A stretch of 64,000 nt of DNA from M3007 sp031373665 (GTDB lineage Bacteria > Bacteroidota > Bacteroidia > Chitinophagales > Saprospiraceae), in NCBI GenBank assembly GCA_031373665.1, contig JANMMZ010000031.1, positions 1 through 64,000 on the forward strand. The letters run 5' to 3'. Each line of letters opens with the position of its first letter. Position 1 is the first letter of the stretch. Below the pieces are notes generated by a model. It had not been told where the DNA came from, made no database searches, and saw only the letters and a list, made by a program, of their open reading frames with translations. The position numbers and the translations under genes are program-made. Below, piece by piece: positions 8,085-15,921 of this stretch.

Positions 8085-9596
8085 ATGAAAAATATTTGCT
8101 ATACCCTTCTACTTTTGCTCTTCGCCCAAACCGCCCAAGCCATCACCCGCCACATCGGAAGCGGCCAAACCTATGCCACGCTCGATGCAGCCGCAGCCGA
8201 TGCCCAACCCGGCGACACGCTCCTAATGCACGCTGGAATATACCCCGGAGGCTTGGCTATAACAAATCTAAAAGGTACTGCCAATCAATGGATTACGATA
8301 AAAAATAAGACGGGGGAAACCGTTATATTGGAGGGCGGTAACAATGCCATTCAGTTGATAGAACCTGCTTATTTGCACATTTTGGGGTTGATTTTCCAAC
8401 ACCAACTCGGCAATGGCGTGAACACCGACGACGGCGGAACCTATGATACCCCGGCGCACCACGTTATTTTTGAAAAATGTACTTTCCGTGATATGTCGGC
8501 CAGCGGAAACAACGATTTGCTCAAACTTTCTGGGCTGGATTATTTTGAAATACGCGATTGCCAATTCCTAAACGGCGCGGCAGGCGGCAGCGGCATTGAC
8601 ATGGTGGGCTGTCATTTTGGAAAAATAGAAGGCAACCGTTTTGAAAACATGGGTTCCAATGCCATTCAATGCAAGGGCGGCAGTGAAAACGTACGAATAG
8701 AGGGCAATTTTTTCAAAAACTGCGGTCAACGCACGCTGAACATCGGTGGCAGCACCGGACTCGCGTTTTTCCGCCCTGACACGGCGCATTTTGAGGCGGC
8801 TCGCGTGCAGGTGTATTCCAATGTTTTTGTCGGTTCGGTGGCATCCATTGCTTTTGTCGGAGCTGTCGAGGTGGACGTGGCGAACAACACCATCTATCAA
8901 CCCGAAAAATGGGTCATCCGAATCCTTCAAGAAACAGTGGACCCAAACCGTTTTTTGGAATGTGGAAACAATTCATTCCGCAACAACATCATATTTTTAG
9001 GCAATAATGTTTCCGTCGTGGCCAATATTGGCCCAAATACGCAGCCCAGTACCTTCCAATTTTCTAATAACCTATGGTATAATCAAGACAACACAAATTG
9101 GGTTGGCCCTGACCTTCCAGTCATGGAAACAAACCAATTGCTCAACGTAAATCCCTTGCTTACGCTCCCTGAGAACGACGATTTTTCTATTCCGCCAAAC
9201 AGCCCAGCCACCGGAGCAGGTCTTGAACTGAACGAGCCAAAATTTGATTTTTTGAAAAACCTGTTTGCAAACCCGCCTTCGATTGGAGCAGTCGAAGCGA
9301 ATCCTGTTTCGGGTGTTCAGCAGCAAAATGCCTTTAAAACCAAACCGTTTAGTGTTTTTCCAAACCCAGTCGGCGATCACTTTTGGATTCAATTAGACAC
9401 AGGGTTTTCAAGCGAAGTTTTATTGGAACTATTTGACTTGTCCGGTCGGCGCGTTGTAGGTTATGGATTTGAAAAACAAATTTTAGGTTCGCAGCCATGG
9501 TATTTTCCGTTGGAAGGAATTGTAAGAGGCGCATATTTTTTAAAAATTTCTTTGGATGGGCAATTTTGGGGGAGTCAAATGATTTTGGTAAATTAA
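8085..9596 (+). CDS. T9SS-secreted right-handed beta-helix protein
   Basis: A 503-aa exported protein. The signal peptide covers residues 1-19 (ends TAQA). It is followed by the SGQTYATLDAAAADAQPGDTLLM segment typical of pectate-lyase-like beta-helix entry (AQPGDT...GIY). Residues about 80-300 repeat short helix rungs rich in N, G and F (for example FEKCTF, IEGNRFENMGSNAIQC, IEGNFFKNCG, VYSNVFVGS, NNTIYQ). The last 80 residues are a T9SS type A sorting domain (FSVFPNPVGDHFW). Family members are polysaccharide lyases or carbohydrate-binding proteins. I cannot identify catalytic residues, so an enzymatic role is only a possibility. Copy A of the MITE-like repeat lies upstream. Confidence 0.9.
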   Translation: MKNICYTLLLLLFAQTAQAITRHIGSGQTYATLDAAAADAQPGDTLLMHAGIYPGGLAITNLKGTANQWITIKNKTGETVILEGGNNAIQLIEPAYLHILGLIFQHQLGNGVNTDDGGTYDTPAHHVIFEKCTFRDMSASGNNDLLKLSGLDYFEIRDCQFLNGAAGGSGIDMVGCHFGKIEGNRFENMGSNAIQCKGGSENVRIEGNFFKNCGQRTLNIGGSTGLAFFRPDTAHFEAARVQVYSNVFVGSVASIAFVGAVEVDVANNTIYQPEKWVIRILQETVDPNRFLECGNNSFRNNIIFLGNNVSVVANIGPNTQPSTFQFSNNLWYNQDNTNWVGPDLPVMETNQLLNVNPLLTLPENDDFSIPPNSPATGAGLELNEPKFDFLKNLFANPPSIGAVEANPVSGVQQQNAFKTKPFSVFPNPVGDHFWIQLDTGFSSEVLLELFDLSGRRVVGYGFEKQILGSQPWYFPLEGIVRGAYFLKISLDGQFWGSQMILVN

Positions 9597-9662
9597 TTCA
9601 AAATCCCGATGAGGCGAGGCTTCTAAAAACTACGGACTAAAGTCAAAACAAAATACGCAGGT

Positions 9663-9690
9663 GCTGGCGTGAGGTTCACCTCGCGCCAGC
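9663..9690. terminator. Strong hairpin between convergent genes
   Basis: GCTGGCGTGAGG (9663-9674) pairs with CCTCGCGCCAGC (9679-9690) across a TTCA loop, with one G-U pair. It lies between the ends of two convergent genes and may terminate transcription both ways, but no long T run follows on either strand. It could instead be a REP-type repeat. Confidence 0.5.
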
Positions 9691-9713
9691 ATGATACCGC
9701 ACAGCACAACGAT

Positions 9714-10220
9714 CTATTTCAACTTTATGGTTGGTTTCAATTTATAATCGCCATTGCCTTTTTTCTCAATCGAGGCCTGTGCATCAAAATCCAACACAAA
9801 AGTGTTGATGTCGAGGTTCAAATCTTTATCAATTTTGACTTTCAGACCTGAAGACTCGGCACTGGGTGTTTCTAAAGGATAAATGATGCTATCCACCATC
9901 ACGGTGCTATTGGGCCCTAGGATAAAACGAACTTCCTTGAGCGTGAATGCAGGCGCTGGCCCAGTAGCGAGGAGGGTATCCACTCCATTTTGAAATTTGA
10001 GCAGGTCATATACGCCAGCATTGGTAGCCAAAGTCACCCATTTAGCGGTGTCTTCTGTGGTTTTTAATACGATTTCTCGGATGTCAATATTCACTTGTTG
10101 ATAATCGCCAGGGCCATCAGTGAGCCTAATATTAACCACAGTATCTTTGTCTTTTTTACAAGATACTACTACAAGGCCAATGACCAGCAAACCGAAACTT
10201 AGAAAATGAAACGTACGCAT
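9714..10220 (-). CDS. DUF4382 lipoprotein
   Basis: A 168-aa predicted lipoprotein. The N-terminus has a hydrophobic stretch ending in VVSC (lipobox; Cys 21), then KKDKD. The mature part matches the DUF4382 family: RLTDGPGDYQQVNIDIREI early, a WVTLATNAGVYDLLKFQNG centre, LLATGPAPAFTLKEVRFILG, and a late VKIDKDLNLDINTF segment. The family is a beta-sandwich found on the surface or in the periplasm of many bacteria, with no established activity. The length is short but complete for one domain. It is convergent with the beta-helix gene and stands alone. About 200 bp upstream separate it from the next MITE-like repeat. Confidence 0.88.
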   Translation of the reverse strand: MRTFHFLSFGLLVIGLVVVSCKKDKDTVVNIRLTDGPGDYQQVNIDIREIVLKTTEDTAKWVTLATNAGVYDLLKFQNGVDTLLATGPAPAFTLKEVRFILGPNSTVMVDSIIYPLETPSAESSGLKVKIDKDLNLDINTFVLDFDAQASIEKKGNGDYKLKPTIKLK

Positions 10221-10419
10221 AGATAAGGAATGACTAATGGTGAATTTTTCAACGAAATTGAAAAATGTTTGTTTTTGAACCTCCTAAACGGCTGTAAAAG
10301 ATCAAATATTGTATGGATTTGATAAACTAGCCGACAAAGTTGATCTAAATACGATTAAATTTTGCCTCAAAACCAGAAAAATAATAGTACCTTTGGTGCG
10401 GGAGGTATCGTTTCTGTCT

Positions 10420-10581
10420 TAGGAACGGCTCTGGAATAAAGGTACAGATTCAGGCTTCAGGTTTTGGCCTTAGATTTCCTGTTTTTTGGCGCGAATAGCA
10501 CAGCTATTTAAGTCAAAAAAGAGGTAATATAGGGTCAAAAGATGTGCATCAATTTGTACCTTTATTTCGGAACCGTTCCTT
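10420..10581. repeat. MITE-like dispersed repeat, copy B, with terminal inverted repeats
   Basis: 162 bp bounded by inverted ends: TAGGAACGG...AATAAAGGTACA on the left matches the reverse complement of the right end (TAAGGAACGG...AATAAAGGTACA) over about 31 bp with a few mismatches. The interior matches copy A at 7845-7995 in opposite orientation. It sits 24 bp before the start codon at 10606, so it occupies that gene's promoter region. Confidence 0.75.
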
Positions 10582-10605
10582 ATCCATAACTTAAAAGTAT
10601 TTGAC

Positions 10606-12210
10606 ATGAAAAATAAAAAATTGACCTACTTAGTAGTGGTACTAACCATCGGAATCGTAACGATACAAGCCTGCAAAACATATTATTTCCGTTCCAACTA
10701 CCAATACGCGAATAAACTTTTGCACGACACAAAAAATATAGCGGTAAAGCCCTTTTTGAAAGCACACCATAAAAATGGCGATGTGTATATCCTCAGGGAT
10801 AGTTGGCAAATTGATACCATCCAAAATGTAGTTTCTGGAAAAGGAATTCGCTATGACTTTAACCGAACTTGGGCTTTTTCAGGCAGTATCTCCATTCCCA
10901 TTGACAGCGTTGCTATTTTTGAAACCAACACTAAAATAATAAAGCCTGAAGAAAAGAGAATTGCCCCGCTCGCTGTTTTAGCGGGAGTTGATGTTATGAT
11001 TGGCATACTTTGCTTCACATATCCCAAAGCATGTTTTGGTTCTTGCCCAACATTTTACATCAATGAAAATGATAATTTTCATTATGCTGACGCCGAAGGA
11101 TTTTCAAATGCCATTGCCCCTTCCATGGAGTACTATGACATTGACGCATTGAACAACAAACCAATATCAGACAATGTGTTCTCTATTACCATGAAAAATG
11201 AGGCATTAGAAACGCATTGTATCAATGATGTCAAACTTTTAGCGTATCCAAGAAAAAAAGGTGAGCGTGTTTATCAATCACCGAACAATGATTTTTATTT
11301 GTGTGAAAATAATTACCCAATCATCAATGCCAAAGGAGAGGAAGGTGACATCACTGCATTGATTCAAAATGAAGACCGACAGGAGCGATGTAGCCCCGCT
11401 GATGAACATAATTTAAGCAGTAAAGAGGAAATTTATTTGAACTTTGACAATGTTAAGCATCGCAATGACTTGGGACTGATCATAAATTTTCGTCAAACAC
11501 TGATGACAACTTATTTTATTTATAGTGCCATGGGATATATGGGCGATGAGGTTGGCGATATTTTTGCAAAAATTGAAACCAACAAAGAAATAAAGGATAA
11601 ATTAAAAAATGGAATCAAAAAAGAACTTGGAAACATTGATGTTTACGCATGGAATGAGCAAAAAAATAATTGGGAATTACAAGATGGATTGTATGAAACT
11701 GGGCCGATTGCGATCAATAGACAAATACTACCGCTCAAAAATATTGCCTTGGGTTCAGAAGTTAAATTGAAACTTGTGATGAATAAAGGGCTATGGCGTA
11801 TTGACTATTTATCGTTGACAAACGTTAAAGAGAAAGTTAATGCGATGGAGGTTTTGCCAACCACTATATTGAATAAAGGCAAAATTGATAATGCAGCATT
11901 ATCTTCTATCAATAATCCTGACAAATATTTAGTTTCGATGCCCGGAAATAAATATGAATTCAATTTTGTGCTCCCAAACAAGGATACCGATTACGAATTA
12001 TTCCTTTATTCCAAGGGATACTATTTGGAGTGGATGCGGGAGCAGTGGATTAGAGATAAAGATTTATTAAAACTAAGGCAAATGGTGTATAATCCCAAAA
12101 AGTACCTAAAAGTAGAGGCAAAAGAGTATAAACGATATGAAAATACTATGGAGCAGGAATTCTGGAACTCAAAAATTGACACAAAAATATTTTCATACTA
12201 TGAAAACTAA
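10606..12210 (+). CDS. Large lipoprotein, unknown function
   Basis: A 534-aa predicted lipoprotein. The N-terminus MKNKKLTYLVVVL... ends in a TIQAC lipobox (Cys 23). Residues about 120-150 contain a hydrophobic segment and a CFGSCPTFY motif followed by FHYADAEGFSNAIAPSMEYYDIDAL; the middle and C-terminal parts are mixed alpha/beta with many charged residues. I do not recognise a named family, although the C-x-GSCPTFY feature looks conserved-family-like. The next gene starts inside its last codons (11-bp overlap), so the pair forms an operon. The MITE-like copy B directly upstream may supply or disturb its promoter. Envelope location is inferred from the lipobox. Confidence 0.8.
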   Translation: MKNKKLTYLVVVLTIGIVTIQACKTYYFRSNYQYANKLLHDTKNIAVKPFLKAHHKNGDVYILRDSWQIDTIQNVVSGKGIRYDFNRTWAFSGSISIPIDSVAIFETNTKIIKPEEKRIAPLAVLAGVDVMIGILCFTYPKACFGSCPTFYINENDNFHYADAEGFSNAIAPSMEYYDIDALNNKPISDNVFSITMKNEALETHCINDVKLLAYPRKKGERVYQSPNNDFYLCENNYPIINAKGEEGDITALIQNEDRQERCSPADEHNLSSKEEIYLNFDNVKHRNDLGLIINFRQTLMTTYFIYSAMGYMGDEVGDIFAKIETNKEIKDKLKNGIKKELGNIDVYAWNEQKNNWELQDGLYETGPIAINRQILPLKNIALGSEVKLKLVMNKGLWRIDYLSLTNVKEKVNAMEVLPTTILNKGKIDNAALSSINNPDKYLVSMPGNKYEFNFVLPNKDTDYELFLYSKGYYLEWMREQWIRDKDLLKLRQMVYNPKKYLKVEAKEYKRYENTMEQEFWNSKIDTKIFSYYEN

Positions 12211-12709
12211 AATCATATTTATTGGGCTACTTGCCATAATGATTAGCAGCTGTAGTTACCCAAAGTATTTGCCGACTTCAAGCCAAATAGATGTTAATAA
12301 ATTTGGCTCATATATTGATATCAATCGCCATACAGGTGCTGATATTAGAGGTGAATTAATTTCAATTGACAGCAATCAGATTGTTGTATTAAAAGAATCT
12401 GCGCACAATTGTGTAACCATTCCAATAACTGATGTTAAAAATTTTAAATTGCAATATGCCAAATCCAAAGAGTATGCTTGGACAAATGTGGTTTATACTT
12501 TAGCCACAATTTCGCACGGCGGATTTCTCTTACTTTCGCTGCCCGTTAATCTTATTGTGACAATATCGGTTACTTCAAGTGGACATAAGGCCTTTAGATA
12601 CAGCGACAAAAACATGACCTATGACAATTTAAAAATGTTTGCAAGGTTTCCTCAAGGTGTTCCACCCAATATAGACCTAGCCAACATAGTTAAAAATTAT
12701 AAAAATTGA
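12200..12709 (+). CDS. Small lipoprotein paired with the preceding gene
   Basis: A 169-aa predicted lipoprotein. The start at 12200 is preferred because it opens MKTKIIFIGLLAIMISSCSY, a clean lipoprotein signal with ISSC lipobox (Cys 18). An upstream Met at 12137 would put 21 charged residues before it. The mature part has a beta-rich N-half (GADIRGELISIDSNQIVVL, then VTIPITDVKNFKLQY) and a hydrophobic stretch near residues 105-130 that may be membrane-associated. No family is recognised. The gene overlaps the previous reading frame by 11 bp, so the two products are probably made together and may act in one envelope complex. This last point is inference. Confidence 0.78.
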   Translation: MKTKIIFIGLLAIMISSCSYPKYLPTSSQIDVNKFGSYIDINRHTGADIRGELISIDSNQIVVLKESAHNCVTIPITDVKNFKLQYAKSKEYAWTNVVYTLATISHGGFLLLSLPVNLIVTISVTSSGHKAFRYSDKNMTYDNLKMFARFPQGVPPNIDLANIVKNYKN

Positions 12710-13152
12710 ATCTGGCTGCCGTTTGCCGTGTTTGGGTCTTACGCCCGCGCACTTTGTTGGTAAAAGAACAGTTATTGATTCAACAAGGAGAACAAGAACA
12801 TTTAAATGACGCTCAACGAGCCTATGACCTGACCTATGGCCTCATTACAAGCACCATCAACCAAATGGGTTCAAGAGAATTTGGCCCGGCCACCACACCA
12901 GGCAATGCCACTCAACTTGCTGAACAAGAATTGACTCGCTTGTTACCAACTGCCTTAGGAAGCCACCCCCGCAATTGGTTCACTATGCTGGACACATTGC
13001 TCGCTATGACAAATTCAAGAGATTTACAAGGATGGCACAATCTCAGTAGTGGCCGTTCCATTACTGAAGGGAATAACACTATTTACCCGCTCCAACAAGA
13101 CCCTTCTTTTAATGTGGGGCAAGTACCATCGGATCAGGTGGTGAATTATTAG
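12706..13152 (+). pseudogene. Probable gene remnant
   Basis: An open frame of 148 codons starting inside the stop region of the lipoprotein gene. Its first part is not gene-like: 12723-12752 is a repeat that recurs inverted at 15827-15856, and it encodes the odd segment VCRVWVLRPRT. The rest (from VKEQLLIQQGEQEHL) is plausible helical protein with LTYGLITSTINQMGSREFG and ends after DQVVNY. I recognise no family. It most likely is the C-terminal part of a longer gene joined to repeat sequence. It could still be expressed from the upstream operon by stop-start overlap. Confidence 0.4.
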
Positions 13153-13184
13153 CCTTAGTAACCTGAGGTTGCGGCATTTCCAAC

Positions 13185-13215
13185 TTGTTAGGCTCCAAAA
13201 CAAACCCTATCTTTG
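13185..13215 (+). promoter_or_regulatory. Bacteroidota-type promoter of the serine deaminase gene
   Basis: TTG at 13185-13187 and TATCTTTG at 13208-13215 match the -33 TTG and -7 TAnnTTTG elements of the Bacteroidota primary sigma factor with about 20 bp between them. Transcription would begin about 20 nt before the ATG at 13244. Confidence 0.55.
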
Positions 13216-13243
13216 CCATTCATTTTTTTGAACACCTGATTTT

Positions 13244-14821
13244 ATGAGTACTTACCCAAGTATATTCAATGATGTGATCGGCCCGGTCATGCGAGGCCCG
13301 TCCAGTTCACATTGTGCCGCATCGCTGCGCATTGCCCGCATATGCAGAGATTTGATGGACGAAAACATCAAAGCAATACTGATTGAATTTGATCCCGATG
13401 GTTCTTTGGCTACCACACACAAGAGTCAGGGTTCTGATATGGGCTTGTTCGGCGGATTTCTCGGATGGGAAGCCCATGATGAACGCCTGCCCGAATCAGA
13501 CAGGCATATTGTAACAGCAGGCATCGATGTGACGATCCATATCACTGACATTGGCAACAGTCACCCTAATCTCTATCAAATAACATTATCTAACTATCAA
13601 GAAACAAGGAAACTGACTGCCATTTCTACAGGCGGCGGCATGATAGAAGTAACATCCATTGATGATGTACCCGTTTCTATGGCCGGAGATTATTTTGAAA
13701 CATTGATTTATTGCGATAATCCTGAAATTATTGTACCATTTCTGGAAGCCTCCGTTGCTTATGATACGATAGAAGTGCACAAAGGAGTCGTTTGTTTCAT
13801 AGAAATGAAAGCACAGGCTTTTATAAATCCCGCAATATATACTGAAATCCAGCAAATGGAAGGGGTATTATGTATCAAACAACTCCAACCCGTACTGCCG
13901 GTGTTAGCCCGTGAAAACTTACAAGTCCCTTTTATTACTTGCCATGAAATGCTGGAGTATAATAAAGGCAAGAACAAAGCACTTTGGGAACTGGCAGTTG
14001 ATTATGAAATGGCAAGGGGCAATATTGCTTCGGAAGCAGTATTGGAGAAGATGCGCAGCATTATCCATATCATGGGAAATGCAATTGAATCGGGGCTGAA
14101 AGGAACAAAATACCATGACCGTATTTTGGGAAGTCAGTCACCGCTGTTCAAAGAAAAAATGGATGCTGGTCAGTTAATTGGCGGTGATGCCAATAACCGG
14201 ATCATTATGTACACCAGTGCTATGATGGAAGTAAAATCTTCTATGGGCGTGATTGTCGCTGCTCCAACTGCTGGAAGTTGTGGTGCATTACCGGGCGCAT
14301 TGTTTGGCACAGCGCATTCCTTGGGGTTAAGCGAAGATGTGCTGGTAAAGGCGATGTTATCTGCCGGATTGATAGGAGTGTTCATTGCAGCACATGCTAC
14401 GTTTGCTGCCGAAGTTGGCGGTTGTATGGCCGAAACTGGATCGGGTGGAGGAATGGCCGCCGCTGCTATTGTTGAATTGAAGGGCGGCACTTTAGAGCAA
14501 TCTATTGCTGCCGCTTCGCTGGCTTTGCAAAATTCATTGGGCATTATTTGCGACCCCATCGGCAACCGGGTAGAAGCCCCATGTCTCGGAAGAAATGTAA
14601 TGGCTGCCACCAATGCCGTTTCTTGCGCCAATATGGCTTTGTCCGATTATGAAAAACTAATCCCGTTGGATGAGGTGATAGAAACCATGAAAGCCGTTGG
14701 AGACCGGATTCATCATACTTTGCGTTGCACCAACCTTGGAGGGCTATCCATTACCAAGGCTGCTAAAAAAATAGAAGCCATGCTGGAAGAACAGCCGCGA
14801 CAGTTCTTTAAGAGTTGTTGA
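13244..14821 (+). CDS. sdaA: L-serine ammonia-lyase (iron-sulfur type, single chain)
   Basis: A 525-aa iron-sulfur L-serine deaminase that converts L-serine to pyruvate and ammonia in the cytoplasm. The N-terminal beta domain starts with IGPVMRGPSSSHCAASLRI, and the catalytic alpha domain covers roughly 240-525. Motifs include APTAGSCGALPG (C346), EVGGCMAETGSGGGMAAAA (C394) and CDPIGNRVEAPC (C436, C447). C394, C436 and C447 show the 42- and 11-residue spacing known for the three cluster cysteines of the Legionella enzyme. The chain also ends in a cysteine (C525), as in that enzyme, where the terminal Cys caps the fourth iron. In some bacteria the two domains are separate subunits; here they are fused. 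It has its own promoter. Confidence 0.95.
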   Translation: MSTYPSIFNDVIGPVMRGPSSSHCAASLRIARICRDLMDENIKAILIEFDPDGSLATTHKSQGSDMGLFGGFLGWEAHDERLPESDRHIVTAGIDVTIHITDIGNSHPNLYQITLSNYQETRKLTAISTGGGMIEVTSIDDVPVSMAGDYFETLIYCDNPEIIVPFLEASVAYDTIEVHKGVVCFIEMKAQAFINPAIYTEIQQMEGVLCIKQLQPVLPVLARENLQVPFITCHEMLEYNKGKNKALWELAVDYEMARGNIASEAVLEKMRSIIHIMGNAIESGLKGTKYHDRILGSQSPLFKEKMDAGQLIGGDANNRIIMYTSAMMEVKSSMGVIVAAPTAGSCGALPGALFGTAHSLGLSEDVLVKAMLSAGLIGVFIAAHATFAAEVGGCMAETGSGGGMAAAAIVELKGGTLEQSIAAASLALQNSLGIICDPIGNRVEAPCLGRNVMAATNAVSCANMALSDYEKLIPLDEVIETMKAVGDRIHHTLRCTNLGGLSITKAAKKIEAMLEEQPRQFFKSC

Positions 14822-14930
14822 TTTATTCGGTACGGAACGTTCAATATAAAACATCGAAAAAAAACCTACCTTCGCCACTATTTTTTTCACAGACCATCAG
14901 TTTGTGAATGTCTTTAGATACAATGCAGCA

Positions 14931-15812
14931 ATGAAGCAAATATTGGCGGGTTTGACTTTTGCAGCCCTTTGGGGGTCGGGTTCTGTAGCGATCAAGTTGG
15001 GACTAACTGTTTCGCAACCCCTTGTGTTGATGAGTACCCGTTTCTTGATTGCGGCGTTATTGATGCTCGGCATATCATTGTTGGTCAACAAAGACCGCCT
15101 TCCGAATCGGAATGAGTGGACACCTCTTTTATTGGGTGGAGTATTGAGTATGGCCATTTATCCAAGCATCTTTGTGTATGCTATGAAGCAAGTTACCCCA
15201 GGCATCGGAACGCTCGCAAGTGCCACTTGTCCATTGATAATCAGTGTTTTAAATGCTGTTTGGCTTAGGCAAAAAATTACCTGGAATATCTGGGCGGGGC
15301 TTTTCGTAGGACTTGTCGGGGTCTCGGCTGCAACCTATCCATTATTATTAAACGCGCATGCAACACCGACTGGAGTAATTCTGTTGACTATTGGGATGCT
15401 TTGTTATTCGGTTGCAACGGTTTATTATCAAAGCATCAACTGGGAGTTGCCGCGACTAAACATTAATGGTTGGCAGGTTTTAATTGGGGGTACAGTCCTT
15501 TTGCCATTTGCGGCGTTTTTATATGAGTCGGAGAGCAATCAATTCAATACTTCATTTTGGATTCCGGCTCTTTGGTTAGCCATTCCAATTTCTATTCTGG
15601 CTGTTCAAACCTGGCTGTATTTACTCAAGACAGAACCGACCAAGGCATCACTTTGGCTTTTTTTATGTCCAATATTTGGCTTTTTCTATGCGTCTCTATT
15701 GACCAACGAACCCATCACGGCTTATACAGTAGTCGGGACGGTTTTGGTAATCGCCGGGCTGTATCTGGGCAAGAGAGAAAGCAAAGTTTCGGAGGAGGAG
15801 AAAGCGAAATAA
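14931..15812 (+). CDS. EamA/DMT-superfamily transporter
   Basis: A 293-aa integral membrane protein with about ten transmembrane helices arranged as two EamA repeats (residues about 5-135 and 145-285). The first repeat begins LAGLTFAALWGSGSVAIKLGL, a classic EamA opening with the W-G-S motif. Such carriers export or import metabolites such as amino acids. The substrate here is not predictable. The ATG at 14931 is chosen; a GTG at 14904 would add nine residues but gives a poorer N-terminus. It follows the serine deaminase by 109 bp in the same direction, and co-transcription with a role in amino acid handling is possible but unproven. Confidence 0.9.
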   Translation: MKQILAGLTFAALWGSGSVAIKLGLTVSQPLVLMSTRFLIAALLMLGISLLVNKDRLPNRNEWTPLLLGGVLSMAIYPSIFVYAMKQVTPGIGTLASATCPLIISVLNAVWLRQKITWNIWAGLFVGLVGVSAATYPLLLNAHATPTGVILLTIGMLCYSVATVYYQSINWELPRLNINGWQVLIGGTVLLPFAAFLYESESNQFNTSFWIPALWLAIPISILAVQTWLYLLKTEPTKASLWLFLCPIFGFFYASLLTNEPITAYTVVGTVLVIAGLYLGKRESKVSEEEKAK

Positions 15813-15826
15813 AATGAAGTAAAGTA

Positions 15827-15856
15827 GTGCGGGGACACAAGACCCGCGCACGGCAA
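15827..15856. repeat. GC-rich hairpin repeat between convergent genes
   Basis: GTGCGGGG and CCCGCGCAC form a stem with one bulge. The reverse complement resembles 12723-12752 (both begin TTGCCGTG and end in GCAC; about 23 of 30 positions match), so this is a dispersed repeat. It may also act as a bidirectional terminator. Confidence 0.45.
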
Positions 15857-15921
15857 AAACCGATGCAGCGAAGGCCAGAATCAGCCCCGCCACATCGTTA
15901 TAGAATATTAGATAGTTTTCT

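Noticed and set aside
14170..14631. 153-codon open frame antisense to the serine deaminase gene
   Set aside because: The sense gene is certain, and the antisense frame is Ala/Pro-rich without family features; it is a by-product of codon bias.
14904..14930. GTG start for the EamA transporter
   Set aside because: The added residues are polar and uncharacteristic; the ATG at 14931 starts right before the first helix.
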